Assembly (NCBI RefSeq): GCF_000820765.1
Contig: NZ_CCYH01000029.1
Coordinates: 1 to 64,000 of the forward strand
DNA length: 64,000 nt
Reading direction: 5' to 3'
From: Candidatus Soleaferrea massiliensis AP7
Lineage (GTDB): Bacteria > Bacillota > Clostridia > Oscillospirales > Ruminococcaceae
Both the position numbers and the translations under genes were made by a program. Numbering within the stretch: position 1 is the stretch's first letter; every line of letters starts with the position of its first letter. The notes beneath the pieces were generated by a model that worked only from the letters and a program-made list of their open reading frames with translations, made no database searches and was not told the origin of the DNA. Shown piece after piece: positions 42,601-50,971 of this stretch.

Positions 42601-45096
42601 GACATATGCTTTTGTGATGGCCCTTTCGCCTTCATATACAACGGAACCATCAAACGGGCTGATGTTCTTCGCGGTGACCTCGAAGGTATCCGTATTGATT
42701 GCGGAAGCACTGATTTCTCTCTTCGCATCGATGACGACCGCGACGGTATCCTGTCCATATTCGAAGACTTCGGATACGATGTCAAAGCCCATCTTGTTGT
42801 TCTTCTGGGCAAACAGCCAGTCAAACACGTTGGTTTTGTATTCTTCGGAATAGTAGTTGTTCAGCGGGAGAATCCAGGACCAGTGTCCGTTGTAGTTGCC
42901 CGAACCGCCTTCTTCCTCATACGGGAGGTGAGCCGGCTCGGTATACTTGAGGTCCGCCGGTGCAAGGGCTCTGAGCTGTTCAACGGTGCCGCGGGTTCTG
43001 TCGACCTTGATGGTCGGATCATCTGCGGCGTGGAAGAACCACATCGGCAGATCTTTCACGAGAGCGGCTTCGTCGTCGTTCAGCGTGCCTGCCGGGCAGA
43101 TGGGAACCGCTGCCGCGAAGTAATCCGGATAATTTTTCATGAAGTTGAGGGTTTCCGCGCCGCCTGCGGAGCAGCCTGCCACATAGATGCGCGAGGAGTC
43201 AACCTTGCCTTCTGCAACCAGCTCGTCGATGGCTGCGATGATCTTGTCTCTCGAGTACTCGGTGTTGCCTCTCTGCGGAGCCAGCACATAGCACGGATAT
43301 TCATCCTGTACCCAGCCGGTGCCGCCCATGTTGGCACGGATCTGTACGCCTTCGTTTTCTGCGGATTCACGGTAAGTCTCGCCTGCGCCGTGGTTCCACA
43401 GAACCAGCGGGAGCGCGCCGTCCGCATCCGGCGAGTAGAGTCTGTATTTCGCGCCGTCTTCTTCTTTGTATTCAAATTCGTCGACGACCAGTGTTCTTTC
43501 AGCGGATTTGCTGTAAACCGTTTCGGTTGTGAAGCCTGCAAAGTCTTTGAGCTGCTCGACGGTAAAGTTCATTTCCAGCAGCTTGTTGACGCCCCTGTAA
43601 ACCAGCGCAGTCGCGCCCGGTACGGTGAAGCCGTGTTTGAGTTCCAGCACGATATAACGGCCGCTTTCTGCCTTCGCGCCCGGATCCTTGCTGGCGCTGA
43701 CATACGCGTCGGTGATTTCCCTTGCACCTTCAAAGGCGACGGCGTCATTAAACGGGCTGATGTTGGTGGTGGAAACCGCGAAGGTGTCTTTATCAATATC
43801 GGATGCACTGACTTCCTGTCTCGCATCGATGACAACCGCCGTGGTGTCCTGTCCATATTCAAACACCTCGGAAACAACGTCGAAGCCGAGCTTTTCGTTC
43901 TTCTGGGAGAAGAGCCACTCATATACGGTGGTTCCGTATTCTGCGGAATAGTAGTTGTCGGAGGTAGGCACCCATACCCAGTGGTCGTTCGGATAGCCGT
44001 TTGCGCCGGGTTCGAGATGGGTCCATTTGATGTTTCCGCCGATCGAGGTCAGCGTTTCAAACGCCGCCTTGGTTGCCGCATAGGTGTCGGTTCCGGTCTG
44101 CAGCATCCAGATCGGGAGATCCTTGACCGCGCTGAGCGTCTCGGCGCTCTCATTGCTGCCGCCCGGGCAGGTCAGAGCCGCTGCGAACAGGTTCGGATTG
44201 GTCAAAATGGTTCTCCAGGTTCCGGAACCGCCCATGGAGCAGCCGGTGATGTAAATTCTGGAAGTGTCGATATCCGGATTGTTCGCAATGACTTCATTGA
44301 TCAGGTCGACAACTCTGTCGCCTTCCCAACCGGTTCTGTTGACACACTGCGGAGCCAGCACATAAGCCGGACGTTCGGACTGGTTCGCAGGATCTGCATA
44401 GGCAACCGCGCCGCGGTTCGCCATGATCTGCGCTTCGTTTGTTCTGACAAAGCTTGCTTTTTCGCCGGAGCCGTGCAGCCAGACAACCAGAGGATATTTC
44501 TGGCCGGCTTCCTTTTCCGGGGTAAAGAAGCGGTATTCATAACCGGAAGCTGCGCTGGTCGCAAACGCGAAGTCATCCACAACTTCGTTGATGATGCCGG
44601 ATTTCACATACTTTATGTCGCCAGCCTTGACGCTGCCGATATCTTTGACCTGTTTGACTTCATAGTTCAGGGTCATGGGAATATTGAGCCCGCCGGTGTA
44701 GATCAGCGTGGATGCGCCGTCCAGCTGGAAGCCTGTTTCCAGTTCCAGAATGATGTAACGGCCGGAAGCATCCCCCTCGCCGTCAATGATTTTGTCGTTG
44801 CTGACATATGCGTCTGTGATCGGACGGCCGCCTTCATATATCACCGAATCGTCCTGCGGGTTCAGATTGGTGGTATTGACTGAGAAGCTGTCCACATCGA
44901 TGTCGCCGGCCTTAACCGAACCCTCTGTGTCGATAACCACAGCTTTGACATCCTGGCCGTAACCGTAAACCTCGGTCACCAGTTCAAAGTTGTTGGCCTT
45001 TCCTTCGTCCCCTGCGAATGCGGGAAGCATCGGAACCATTGTAGAGATCATTGCAACGGATAATACGGAAGCTAAAATCTTCTTGAATCTCTTCAT
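39667..45096 (-). CDS. Wall-anchored protein with four tandem alpha/beta-hydrolase (esterase) modules
   Basis: 1809 residues. Signal peptide 1-28. Four copies of a unit of about 370 residues follow, each an Ig-like domain (VYGYGQDV/VFEYGQDT ... GRYI(I/V)LEL) plus an alpha/beta-hydrolase of the feruloyl-esterase/PHB-depolymerase type. The nucleophile elbows are GCSMGG (Ser287), GCSAGG (Ser643), GCSMGG (Ser1013) and GCSMGG (Ser1395); each unit also keeps an Asp loop (GTDT or AADDPTI) and a His in NDHWVW or NGHWSW, so all four look catalytic. Units 1 and 4 resemble each other, as do 2 and 3. Helical FIVAR-like domains (1500-1720), an Asp/Lys linker, and a sortase-like tail (VNTGDGSP, hydrophobic stretch, KRRKR) end the protein. 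It probably removes acyl or feruloyl groups from polysaccharide at the cell surface. Confidence 0.88.
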   Translation of the reverse strand: MKRFKKILASVLSVAMISTMVPMLPAFAGDEGKANNFELVTEVYGYGQDVKAVVIDTEGSVKAGDIDVDSFSVNTTNLNPQDDSVIYEGGRPITDAYVSNDKIIDGEGDASGRYIILELETGFQLDGASTLIYTGGLNIPMTLNYEVKQVKDIGSVKAGDIKYVKSGIINEVVDDFAFATSAASGYEYRFFTPEKEAGQKYPLVVWLHGSGEKASFVRTNEAQIMANRGAVAYADPANQSERPAYVLAPQCVNRTGWEGDRVVDLINEVIANNPDIDTSRIYITGCSMGGSGTWRTILTNPNLFAAALTCPGGSNESAETLSAVKDLPIWMLQTGTDTYAATKAAFETLTSIGGNIKWTHLEPGANGYPNDHWVWVPTSDNYYSAEYGTTVYEWLFSQKNEKLGFDVVSEVFEYGQDTTAVVIDARQEVSASDIDKDTFAVSTTNISPFNDAVAFEGAREITDAYVSASKDPGAKAESGRYIVLELKHGFTVPGATALVYRGVNKLLEMNFTVEQLKDFAGFTTETVYSKSAERTLVVDEFEYKEEDGAKYRLYSPDADGALPLVLWNHGAGETYRESAENEGVQIRANMGGTGWVQDEYPCYVLAPQRGNTEYSRDKIIAAIDELVAEGKVDSSRIYVAGCSAGGAETLNFMKNYPDYFAAAVPICPAGTLNDDEAALVKDLPMWFFHAADDPTIKVDRTRGTVEQLRALAPADLKYTEPAHLPYEEEGGSGNYNGHWSWILPLNNYYSEEYKTNVFDWLFAQKNNKMGFDIVSEVFEYGQDTVAVVIDAKREISASAINTDTFEVTAKNISPFDGSVVYEGERAITKAYVSDNKNVDGVEAESGRYIVLELKHGFTVQGATALIYRGVNKLLDMNYTVEQIKDIAGIPADTVYKQARETTKIVDEFEYREEEGTKYRIYTPDEAENGEALPLVLWNHGGGETYRESAENEGVQLRANMGGIGWVQDDYPCYVLAPQQGNAEYSTDKVIAVINRLAAEGKVDPDRVYISGCSMGGGETLTFLKRYPGYFAAAVPICPAGSWTDDEAMTVKDTPMWFFHAADDPTINVSRTQNTIAQLKGMNPADLKYTEPANIPYEEEGGSGNYNGHWSWILPLNNYYSEEYETNVFDWLFAQKNTKGNFELVTETYDYGNNVKAVVIDTKTQVDGLAINADTFAVSTTNINPLDGSTVYEGDRKVVNAYVSNDKEIDGKGDAKGRYIILELEVGFTVEGASTLLYNGSVNIPLTLNYEVTQANDFEIGENTVTAAYYDFECAGIVNEVVDDFSFETSEASGYEYRLFTPEKDAGMSYPLVIWLHGAGERSLGVRTNEAQLLANRGGLAFADPMNQSKYPAYVVAPQVVHPNRWEGDRVVALVKELLEQYPDIDASRVYIAGCSMGGSGTWSSILTEPELFAAAITAPGGSNESAEVLSAVKDLPIWMFQTGNDTLAATEAAYNTLTSIGGNIKWTHLNPGENGYPNDHWVWVRMAQNYYSEEYRTNVFDWLFTQKKPDLKVNTLKYLIDKAQQLKVDGALNGVVEAAVEYFNDSLGFANSVYNNAVSSRPTVSQETIRDAEERLIDAISYLEFKGDKSDLYEALELAAGIAAEKDLYIPSTYAKFESAMKAAQKVADDKYALDDEIMPAWSNLMDAIVGLRRIPNKEQLQNLVNEANELDAADYTAESFALLMLAVDEAQEVLENKEATEEQVKAAQDNVSIKMGALVKVPDDGKDDDKDKDDDKDDDKNNDKDNSNGGSTKPGSNVNGSGSASTGSASANTPKKNVNTGDGSPIALAMALLMLSGVAAAGIKRRKR

Positions 45097-45161
45097 TTTA
45101 CATGTTCCCTCTTTCTGTATTTTTTAAATTTCCGAATACGGACGTCTGTCCCCCTTTCTTT

Positions 45162-45189
45162 ATTGTATTGATAGAAACCCTTGTGACAA
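45162..45189 (-). promoter_or_regulatory. Promoter of the four-esterase gene
   Basis: TTGTCA (45189-45184), 16 bases, TACAAT (45167-45162) on the minus strand, 66 bases before the start. No CGTAGA pair is seen here. The rest of the 45190-45482 gap is AT-rich and holds nothing I recognise. Confidence 0.5.
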
Positions 45190-45482
45190 GAGTTTTCACA
45201 CGCTGTAAGAAGTAAACCGTTACCATACCCGCTTCACATGCCTTTTCGACCTTCCTTTGAACATCGTCCTTTTTTCTTCATAATTCTATGTTATTTTTAT
45301 TAATTTTTATCGCATTTCCATCTGCATTATAGCATAAATACACAAGATAACAAGCGAAAAAAATCCAAATTCCATGTGACAAAATCCAAATATTGTTTTC
45401 ATTTTTCACATCAGTTTCACTATTTGAAAAAAATACCGTCAGTTGTTTCAATTTATCATACTTTATGGTGAAAAAATGCAAC

Positions 45483-45522
45483 AAAAAAAGGATCTCTTTC
45501 TTTGACAAGAGATCCTTTTTTC
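45483..45522 (-). terminator. Terminator of the YesM/YesN operon
   Basis: AAAAAAGGATCTCTT pairs with AAGAGATCCTTTTTT across eight bases. Confidence 0.85.
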
Positions 45523-45526
45523 CAGT

Positions 45527-47371
45527 TTAAAAATCCTGGTCACAGTGCTCCGGCAGGATAATCCTGATCGATGTTCCTTTTCCTGGCGCACTGTCCGCCT
45601 GTATCCGATAGTTTCCATGATATAAGAACTCCAGCCGCATGCGGATATTGTAAATGCCGATGTGTTCCGGTTCCCCGTCTACGCAGGGTTTGGGCGGCTT
45701 ATCGCGGAAAAACCGGCGGATTGTCTCATCCTCCATACCGACGCCGTTGTCGGTCACTGTGATGACGATGTTCTCCCGCTGCCCCGCGACCGAAACCTCG
45801 ATAATGCCGTCCACAATCTGCCGGTTCTCATCCTTATGCAGCAGAATGCCGTGCTTGATCGCGTTTTCAACCAGCGGCTGCAGGATGTTCTTCGGGATGT
45901 ACAGCGACAGATCCTGTTCTTCCGCCAAAAAGCGGAGCTCCATGCGATTGTGGCACAGATACTCCTGAATCAGCATGTACTGCCCGAGCACCTGCTTTTC
46001 CTTTTCCACCGTGTCAAAGGTCTTGTAGTTTTTCATGCTCAGCCGGTCCTTGAGCGTCCCGATCAGCGCTCTGTTGACCGCGACGATCTCCTGCGACCGG
46101 TCCATCTTTGCGAGAAAGCTGATGGTGTTCAGCGTGTTGTAGATGAAATGCGGGTCTACCGAAGAAACCATCAGGCTGTACTGCATCCGCTGTTCCCGCT
46201 TCTGGTGCCGGATAATTTCGTGAATGTTGTCCTTGATCCGGGATACCATCAGGTTGAAGGTCCTCGCCAGGTTCCCGATTTCGTCCCCGCTGCTATCGTC
46301 GAGCTTCACATTGTAATCCCCGCCGCGCACCCGGTCCATCTGGTGTGAAAGCCTGGTCAGCCGTCCCAGCACGCCTTTGAGCGTCAGGCAGACGATGACA
46401 ATGAAGACCGCGAACAGCGCAAACAGAATGCCCTGGAACATCTGGAAGGTCTGTTCATAGGGCGCAAGCAGCACATTCTTCGGCACATGGATGTACAGCT
46501 TGAGATTTTCATAGGAGTAGGTGCAGCGCACAGCGAAATCGATGCCGTCGTCGTGATAGAAATACAGCGTCTCATACTGCTCGCCGTCCAATACCTCCTG
46601 CGGATACTCTCCCAGCCTGATATGGGAATCCCGCTCGTTTAAGTTCCGGTACAGGATTTCGCGGTCCTCCTTCACAAAGGCATAATCCTCAATTCCAATC
46701 TTCTCAAGCCGGGCGAACAGGTTTTTGATATCCGAAAACTCCACAATGGACATCCCGTAGCACATCTTTTCGGAAGCCAGAAACGGATCCTCGACACACA
46801 TAAAGGAATAATCCCGGCCATTCCGCCGCACGGTGAAGATCGGCGAATACTCAAATTTCAAGGTTCCCTCCGGCTTCGGGTCCTGTTGGATTTCTCGATA
46901 CCAGTCGGAATTCACGATGGCAGGGATCAAATCCCTGTTTTCCGGGCGGCAGAACACGTCCCCGTCCTCGGTCGTCACCATCATATAGCTCATCACGCTG
47001 ATGGCGCCGGGTTCGTCGAGATACGGCGAGCGGTTGCCCAGCGTGAAGGTCGGCAGCAGCGCTTCAATTTCCTGCCGGACCGCGTCTTTCTCAGCGTCGG
47101 GCGCATCATACGCATCCAGAAGGCCGAGCAGTGTCTCATCATATCCGAAATTGCGCACCCAGGGGTTGTTGCGGGTATAGATGTAGCTGATTCCGGTTGC
47201 GCTGGCGCTTGCAAGGCCGGAAATGTGGTTGCAGAAATAGGGCTTCATCAGCTCATAGAAGATGGATGGAAGCATCATGCTGACCGCCAGCAGCAACGCC
47301 AGGCCGATGCCCAGAATGATGGTGATGCTCTTCTTTGTGACGGTATTGAACCGCGGTTTTCTCAGCTTCAT
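45527..47371 (-). CDS. YesM-type sensor histidine kinase
   Basis: 614 residues. A first membrane segment (about 14-36), an extracellular sensor domain of about 260 residues, a second membrane segment (about 305-330), HAMP (RLTRLSHQMDRVRGGDYNVK), the His_kinase domain with the phospho-acceptor in DPHFIYNTLNTISFLAKM, and an HATPase domain (NAIKHGILL, DNGVGM, GIYNIRMRLEFLY). This is the standard build of YesM/LytS-like kinases, which in gut Firmicutes usually sense sugars or polysaccharide breakdown products. ATG 47371 overlaps the regulator stop (ATGA). Confidence 0.93.
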   Translation of the reverse strand: MKLRKPRFNTVTKKSITIILGIGLALLLAVSMMLPSIFYELMKPYFCNHISGLASASATGISYIYTRNNPWVRNFGYDETLLGLLDAYDAPDAEKDAVRQEIEALLPTFTLGNRSPYLDEPGAISVMSYMMVTTEDGDVFCRPENRDLIPAIVNSDWYREIQQDPKPEGTLKFEYSPIFTVRRNGRDYSFMCVEDPFLASEKMCYGMSIVEFSDIKNLFARLEKIGIEDYAFVKEDREILYRNLNERDSHIRLGEYPQEVLDGEQYETLYFYHDDGIDFAVRCTYSYENLKLYIHVPKNVLLAPYEQTFQMFQGILFALFAVFIVIVCLTLKGVLGRLTRLSHQMDRVRGGDYNVKLDDSSGDEIGNLARTFNLMVSRIKDNIHEIIRHQKREQRMQYSLMVSSVDPHFIYNTLNTISFLAKMDRSQEIVAVNRALIGTLKDRLSMKNYKTFDTVEKEKQVLGQYMLIQEYLCHNRMELRFLAEEQDLSLYIPKNILQPLVENAIKHGILLHKDENRQIVDGIIEVSVAGQRENIVITVTDNGVGMEDETIRRFFRDKPPKPCVDGEPEHIGIYNIRMRLEFLYHGNYRIQADSAPGKGTSIRIILPEHCDQDF

Positions 47372-48897
47372 TTCGGATCCTTCCTGTATTCCTGCGGGGA
47401 TACGCCGCAGACCTTCTTGAATACCCTGGAAAAATAGGAGACCGTCGAATATCCGACCATCGAGCAGATTTCCGTAATCTTATACCGGTCGGAGCGCAGC
47501 AGGCGTTTGGCATTCTCCATGCGCACGTTGGTCAGGTACTTCCAGACCGTATCCCCGGTTTCCTCCTTCATGATCGCATTCAGCCTGTTTAAGCTCAGGC
47601 TGACACGTTCCGCAATATCCTCCGCGGTCAGATCGTAATCGGTGTAGTGCTGATTGATGTAGGCGACCACGCGGCGCACCTCGTCGGAGTACCGGCAGGC
47701 TCCGTTGTCCTGCCAGCACTCGGAAAGCTGCATATATTTCTGTTTGATCCACTGCACGATGTCAGCCGCGCTGTACCAATAGGAAGCCGCCTGATGGTCA
47801 AACAGCTGAAAGACATCCCCCGTCCTGTAGTCCACCACCCGCTGGTGGTAAGGCTTCAGGCAGGATAAAAAACATTCCACCATCCGGCACAGCGCCTCAT
47901 AATCCTTTACCTGCGCAATCTGCAGGTAGCAGGCGTCGAGCTTCATACAGATGTCGTCGATGCGGTTGTTCTTCAGCAGCGACTCGATCTCCTCGGCGTC
48001 CAGCCTGACGCCGCTGGAGACGTTTTCCGGATGCTCCGGCGCGGCAAACACCATCGACATGGCATAGAAATACCGCTGCCGTGTAAAATCCCCGCACCGG
48101 TAATACCGTTCGATGCATTCCGATACCGGCGCATCCTCACACATGCACAGGACGGAAAAGCGCGCGTGCAGACCTGTCTGCAGCGCATTGCGCAGCTCAT
48201 ACGCTTCATTCTGTCCGGTGTGAACCGCATTCAGAAGCACCAGATACCGGTACTTTTCCGCCTTGATCACAGCGAAGACACGGCAGGGGGAATCGTAGCA
48301 GATTTTCTTGACGGTGTTTTCGTGCACCTCCTCGGTGCTGCACTGGGAAAGCGCCGAAATGGCAGGCAGGATGTGATCCTGCTCGACCAGCAGCAGGCTG
48401 CAGGCATCCCGGCAGAATTCCCCGCAGCGCTCCCGGAACTGGGCCTGATCCAGATAGGGATAATCGGACAGCAGCGCCGTGAAATTGCCCTCCTCGTAGT
48501 ATTTGCTGCGGGAGCCCTTCTGCCTCAGCAGCTCCCTGACAGCGCTGAGCTTCTGCAGCAGGGTGTCCTCTTCCGTCTCATGCTTCAATACGTAGTCAAA
48601 GACTCCCAGATTCAGCGCCGACCGCACATAGCTGAATTCCTCATAGCTGGAGAGGAAGATCACAACCGTTTCCGGGGAAACCTCTTTGATCCGGCGCGCA
48701 AGCTCGATGCCGTCCATCCCCGGCATCTGGATATCGGTGATCACCAGCTGGGGACGGTATTTCTGGAAGTCAATGAACGCTTCAATGCCGTCCACCGCAG
48801 CGGAAATGATATGAAAGCCGTTCTTTTCCCAATCGATTAAACTGCTGAAATATTCCAAAGAAAGCTTGTTGTCGTCTGCCAGCAATACCTTTATCAC
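47368..48897 (-). CDS. YesN-type response regulator with AraC output domain
   Basis: 509 residues. A receiver domain (1-120; DDNKLSLEY, phosphorylated Asp in VITDIQMPGMDG, FDYVLKHETEEDTLL), a long middle region, and a C-terminal AraC HTH pair (about 405-505; LTAEDIAERVSLSLNRLNA and CSMVGYSTVSYFSRVFKKV). The partner kinase follows with a 4-base overlap. AraC output domains bind direct repeats about two helical turns apart, so this protein is the best candidate in the window for the CGTAGA pairs before the GH27 operon and the large enzyme gene (inference; not tested). Confidence 0.93.
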   Translation of the reverse strand: MIKVLLADDNKLSLEYFSSLIDWEKNGFHIISAAVDGIEAFIDFQKYRPQLVITDIQMPGMDGIELARRIKEVSPETVVIFLSSYEEFSYVRSALNLGVFDYVLKHETEEDTLLQKLSAVRELLRQKGSRSKYYEEGNFTALLSDYPYLDQAQFRERCGEFCRDACSLLLVEQDHILPAISALSQCSTEEVHENTVKKICYDSPCRVFAVIKAEKYRYLVLLNAVHTGQNEAYELRNALQTGLHARFSVLCMCEDAPVSECIERYYRCGDFTRQRYFYAMSMVFAAPEHPENVSSGVRLDAEEIESLLKNNRIDDICMKLDACYLQIAQVKDYEALCRMVECFLSCLKPYHQRVVDYRTGDVFQLFDHQAASYWYSAADIVQWIKQKYMQLSECWQDNGACRYSDEVRRVVAYINQHYTDYDLTAEDIAERVSLSLNRLNAIMKEETGDTVWKYLTNVRMENAKRLLRSDRYKITEICSMVGYSTVSYFSRVFKKVCGVSPQEYRKDPK

Positions 48898-49164
48898 TTG
48901 AATTCCTCCGTCGCCCTTTTCTTTGTCAATGATTCTTTATAATTTAAAACATCGTACAAATTTATCAGCAAATTTTCTATTTTATATGACTATAATAACA
49001 TATTTTCTCTCTTTTTTCTACACAATCCTACATATCCAGAGAATAATTTGCATTCCAAAATACATCGGAGCATATTTTTACGATGACCGTCCATGCTTTC
49101 TATCGATAGGCATTGTCCCGAAGCTGCTTTTACCCGGCTGATTCAAAAATTTCATCTTTATGCG
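48898..49164. other. Upstream region of the YesN/YesM operon
   Basis: About 270 AT-rich bases. It should contain the minus-strand promoter of the two-component operon (a TATAAA about 40 bases up, with no clear -35). No gene seen. Confidence 0.3.
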
Positions 49165-49321
49165 CAGCAGGTACCAAAGCAGCCAGGCATATCCATCCTT
49201 TTACGGAACAGATATCACAATGGTCTGTGCATGCTCATCCTTTTACAATACTGATATAACAACAGTCCAGGCATGTTCATCCTTTCGCGGAACAGATATT
49301 GAAACGGTTCAGGCAGGCTCC
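49165..49321. repeat. 42-nt tandem repeat, three full copies plus partial
   Basis: Units beginning TCCTTTTACGGAACAGATAT start at 49196, 49238 and 49280, exactly 42 bases apart, with a partial unit before and after. Read on the plus strand they would encode SFYGTDITMVCACS, SFYNTDITTVQACS and SFRGTDIETVQAGS, in a short frame (49160-49342) without a ribosome-binding site. Confidence 0.7.
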
Positions 49322-49360
49322 TTGCATATCGCAGGAAAATAGTCTATGATGGGTATCAAT

Positions 49361-49386
49361 CCTCCACTATAACACCAGGGTTATTC
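49361..49386 (+). promoter_or_regulatory. Candidate MerR-regulator site 1
   Basis: CCTCCACTATAACACCAG, matching 16 of 18 bases of the element before the ABC genes (50165-50182). The centre ATAAC-ACCAGG-GTTAT is an inverted repeat. It lies 33 to 58 bases before the MerR start. Confidence 0.4.
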
Positions 49387-49418
49387 GATCCTTTATCATA
49401 CCAGGGGGAGGTGTGTCC

Positions 49419-50162
49419 ATGAACACCTATTATACATCTGAAGTGGCGCGCATCATCGGCATCCATCCGAATACGGTGCGGCTTTACGAAAAACTGCAGC
49501 TGATTCCCGCGCCGGAGCGCAGGGCGAACGGCTACCGGATATTCACAGATTTCCATATCGAACAGTTTCGGCTCGCAAGGACCGCGATGCAGGTGGAGGT
49601 GCTGCAGAACGGGCTGCGCAAAAAGGCCATCCGGATCATTCAGACCGCCGCGCAGAGGAATTTTACCGAAGCCAAGCTGCTGGCCGCGCAGTACAAAGCC
49701 GCCATCCGCCGGGAACAGCGCAACGCGGAAGAAGCCATCGAAAGCGTCCATGAGATCCTATCCGGCAGACGCGCGGCGCATCATCCGCCTTTAAAACGGC
49801 AGGAAACCGCCGACCTGCTGGGAATCTCGGCGGATACGCTGCGTAACTGGGAGATGAACGGGCTACTTTCGGTCAAGCGCAGACAAAACGGATACCGGGT
49901 CTACACCGATTCGGATATCCGCCGGCTGAGAATCATCCGCTCGCTGCGGTGCGCAAACTATTCCCTTGCCGCCATCCTGCGTTTGCTTCACGCGCTGTCA
50001 GAAAACCCGCAGACCGATCTCAGACAGGCCATCAACACGCCGCGTGAGGACGACGACATCATTTCGGTCTGCGACAGGCTGCTCACCTCTCTGCGGCAGG
50101 CCGAACAGAATGCCGTTGAGATACAGAAGCAGCTCGATCAAATGCAGCGCAGATTCGGCTGA
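49419..50162 (+). CDS. MerR-family regulator with two MerR HTH domains
   Basis: 247 residues. The first HTH is at 1-70 (YTSEVARIIGIHPNTVRLYE, ANGYRIFTDFHIEQFRLAR); a helical linker follows; a second complete MerR HTH is at about 125-195 (LKRQETADLLGISADTLRNW, QNGYRVYTDSDIRRLRIIR). A C-terminal helix (LRQAEQNAVEIQKQLDQM) probably dimerises. Most MerR proteins have one HTH; double ones are less common and usually lie before drug exporters, as here. ATG 49419 has GGGGGAGG in front; a GTG two codons earlier is inside that site. Confidence 0.9.
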   Translation: MNTYYTSEVARIIGIHPNTVRLYEKLQLIPAPERRANGYRIFTDFHIEQFRLARTAMQVEVLQNGLRKKAIRIIQTAAQRNFTEAKLLAAQYKAAIRREQRNAEEAIESVHEILSGRRAAHHPPLKRQETADLLGISADTLRNWEMNGLLSVKRRQNGYRVYTDSDIRRLRIIRSLRCANYSLAAILRLLHALSENPQTDLRQAINTPREDDDIISVCDRLLTSLRQAEQNAVEIQKQLDQMQRRFG

Positions 50163-50164
50163 AC

Positions 50165-50182
50165 CCTCCACCTTAACACCAG
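50165..50182 (+). promoter_or_regulatory. Candidate MerR-regulator site 2
   Basis: CCTCCACCTTAACACCAG, a near copy of site 1, lies between the regulator and the exporter genes and overlaps the 5' arm of the following hairpin. Confidence 0.35.
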
Positions 50183-50206
50183 ACTTCCGTCTGGTGTTAT
50201 TCTTTT
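50174..50206 (+). terminator. Hairpin between MerR and ABC genes (terminator or attenuator)
   Basis: TAACACCAGAC pairs with GTCTGGTGTTA across TTCC and is followed by TTCTTTT. Confidence 0.65.
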
Positions 50207-50236
50207 ATCATCATAAAGAACAGGAGGAAAAACGCA

Positions 50237-50971
50237 GTGGAAAAAACCATCGATGTCAAAAATTTATGCAAATCCTATGCCGGCATCCCGGCGCTGACAG
50301 AGCTGAGCTTTACCGTTTCCAGAGGGGAGGTGTTCGGCCTGCTCGGCGCCAATGGAGCCGGAAAAAGCACGGCTCTGGAGTGCGTTTTGGGCACCAAATC
50401 CGCCGACAGCGGGTCCGCGCGCATTCTGGGGATGAATCCCGCAGCCGACCGGAAAATGATCTTTCAGCGGGTCGGCGTACAGTTCCAGGAAAGCAGCTTC
50501 CAGGACAAGATCACCGTACGCGAGCTCTGTGAGGAAACTGAAACCCTTTACCGCTCCCCCGCCGGTTACAGCAGCCTGCTTGCCCGGCTTGGGCTGGATG
50601 GGAAGGCGAAAAGCCCGGTCAGCGAGCTGTCCGGCGGGCAGAAGCAGCGGCTGTTCATCGTCCTGGCCCTGATTCCCGGTCCCGAGGTCGTCTTCCTCGA
50701 CGAGCTGACCACCGGGCTGGATGCCAGAGCGCGGCGAGATGTTTGGAAATACCTGCTTCGTTTGAAGAAAGAGGGGCTCACGATTGTGCTGACCTCGCAT
50801 TTTATGGATGAGGTGGAGGCGCTGTGCGACCGCCTGTGCATCCTGCGGAAGGGACGGACGGTGTTCTCCGGAACGGTATCCGAGACCATTGCCGCGAGTC
50901 CCCATGATTCCCTGGAAGACGCCTATCTCTGGTTTACAGGAGAGGAGGAAACTGAATATGAAAGCGTTTAG
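50237..50971 (+). CDS. ABC transporter ATP-binding protein (drug-exporter type)
   Basis: 244 residues. Walker A GANGAGKST, Q-loop QRVGVQFQESSF, signature LSGGQKQRL, Walker B VVFLDELTTGLD and H-loop LTSHFMDEVE are all intact. It matches the DrrA/CcmA-like ATPases that drive ABC-2 exporters. AGGAGGAAAAA lies before GTG 50237. It overlaps the permease gene by 14 bases. With the MerR regulator before it, a compound-induced efflux pump is the likely role (inference). Confidence 0.93.
   Translation: MEKTIDVKNLCKSYAGIPALTELSFTVSRGEVFGLLGANGAGKSTALECVLGTKSADSGSARILGMNPAADRKMIFQRVGVQFQESSFQDKITVRELCEETETLYRSPAGYSSLLARLGLDGKAKSPVSELSGGQKQRLFIVLALIPGPEVVFLDELTTGLDARARRDVWKYLLRLKKEGLTIVLTSHFMDEVEALCDRLCILRKGRTVFSGTVSETIAASPHDSLEDAYLWFTGEEETEYESV

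Noticed and set aside
42280..44883. An 867-codon open frame on the plus strand, with internal repeats
   Set aside because: Antisense to the four-esterase gene; its repeats mirror the duplicated units.
45278..45508. A 76-codon minus-strand frame between the esterase and YesM genes
   Set aside because: Its 5' end runs into the YesM terminator, the composition is plain AT-rich, and no ribosome-binding site is seen.
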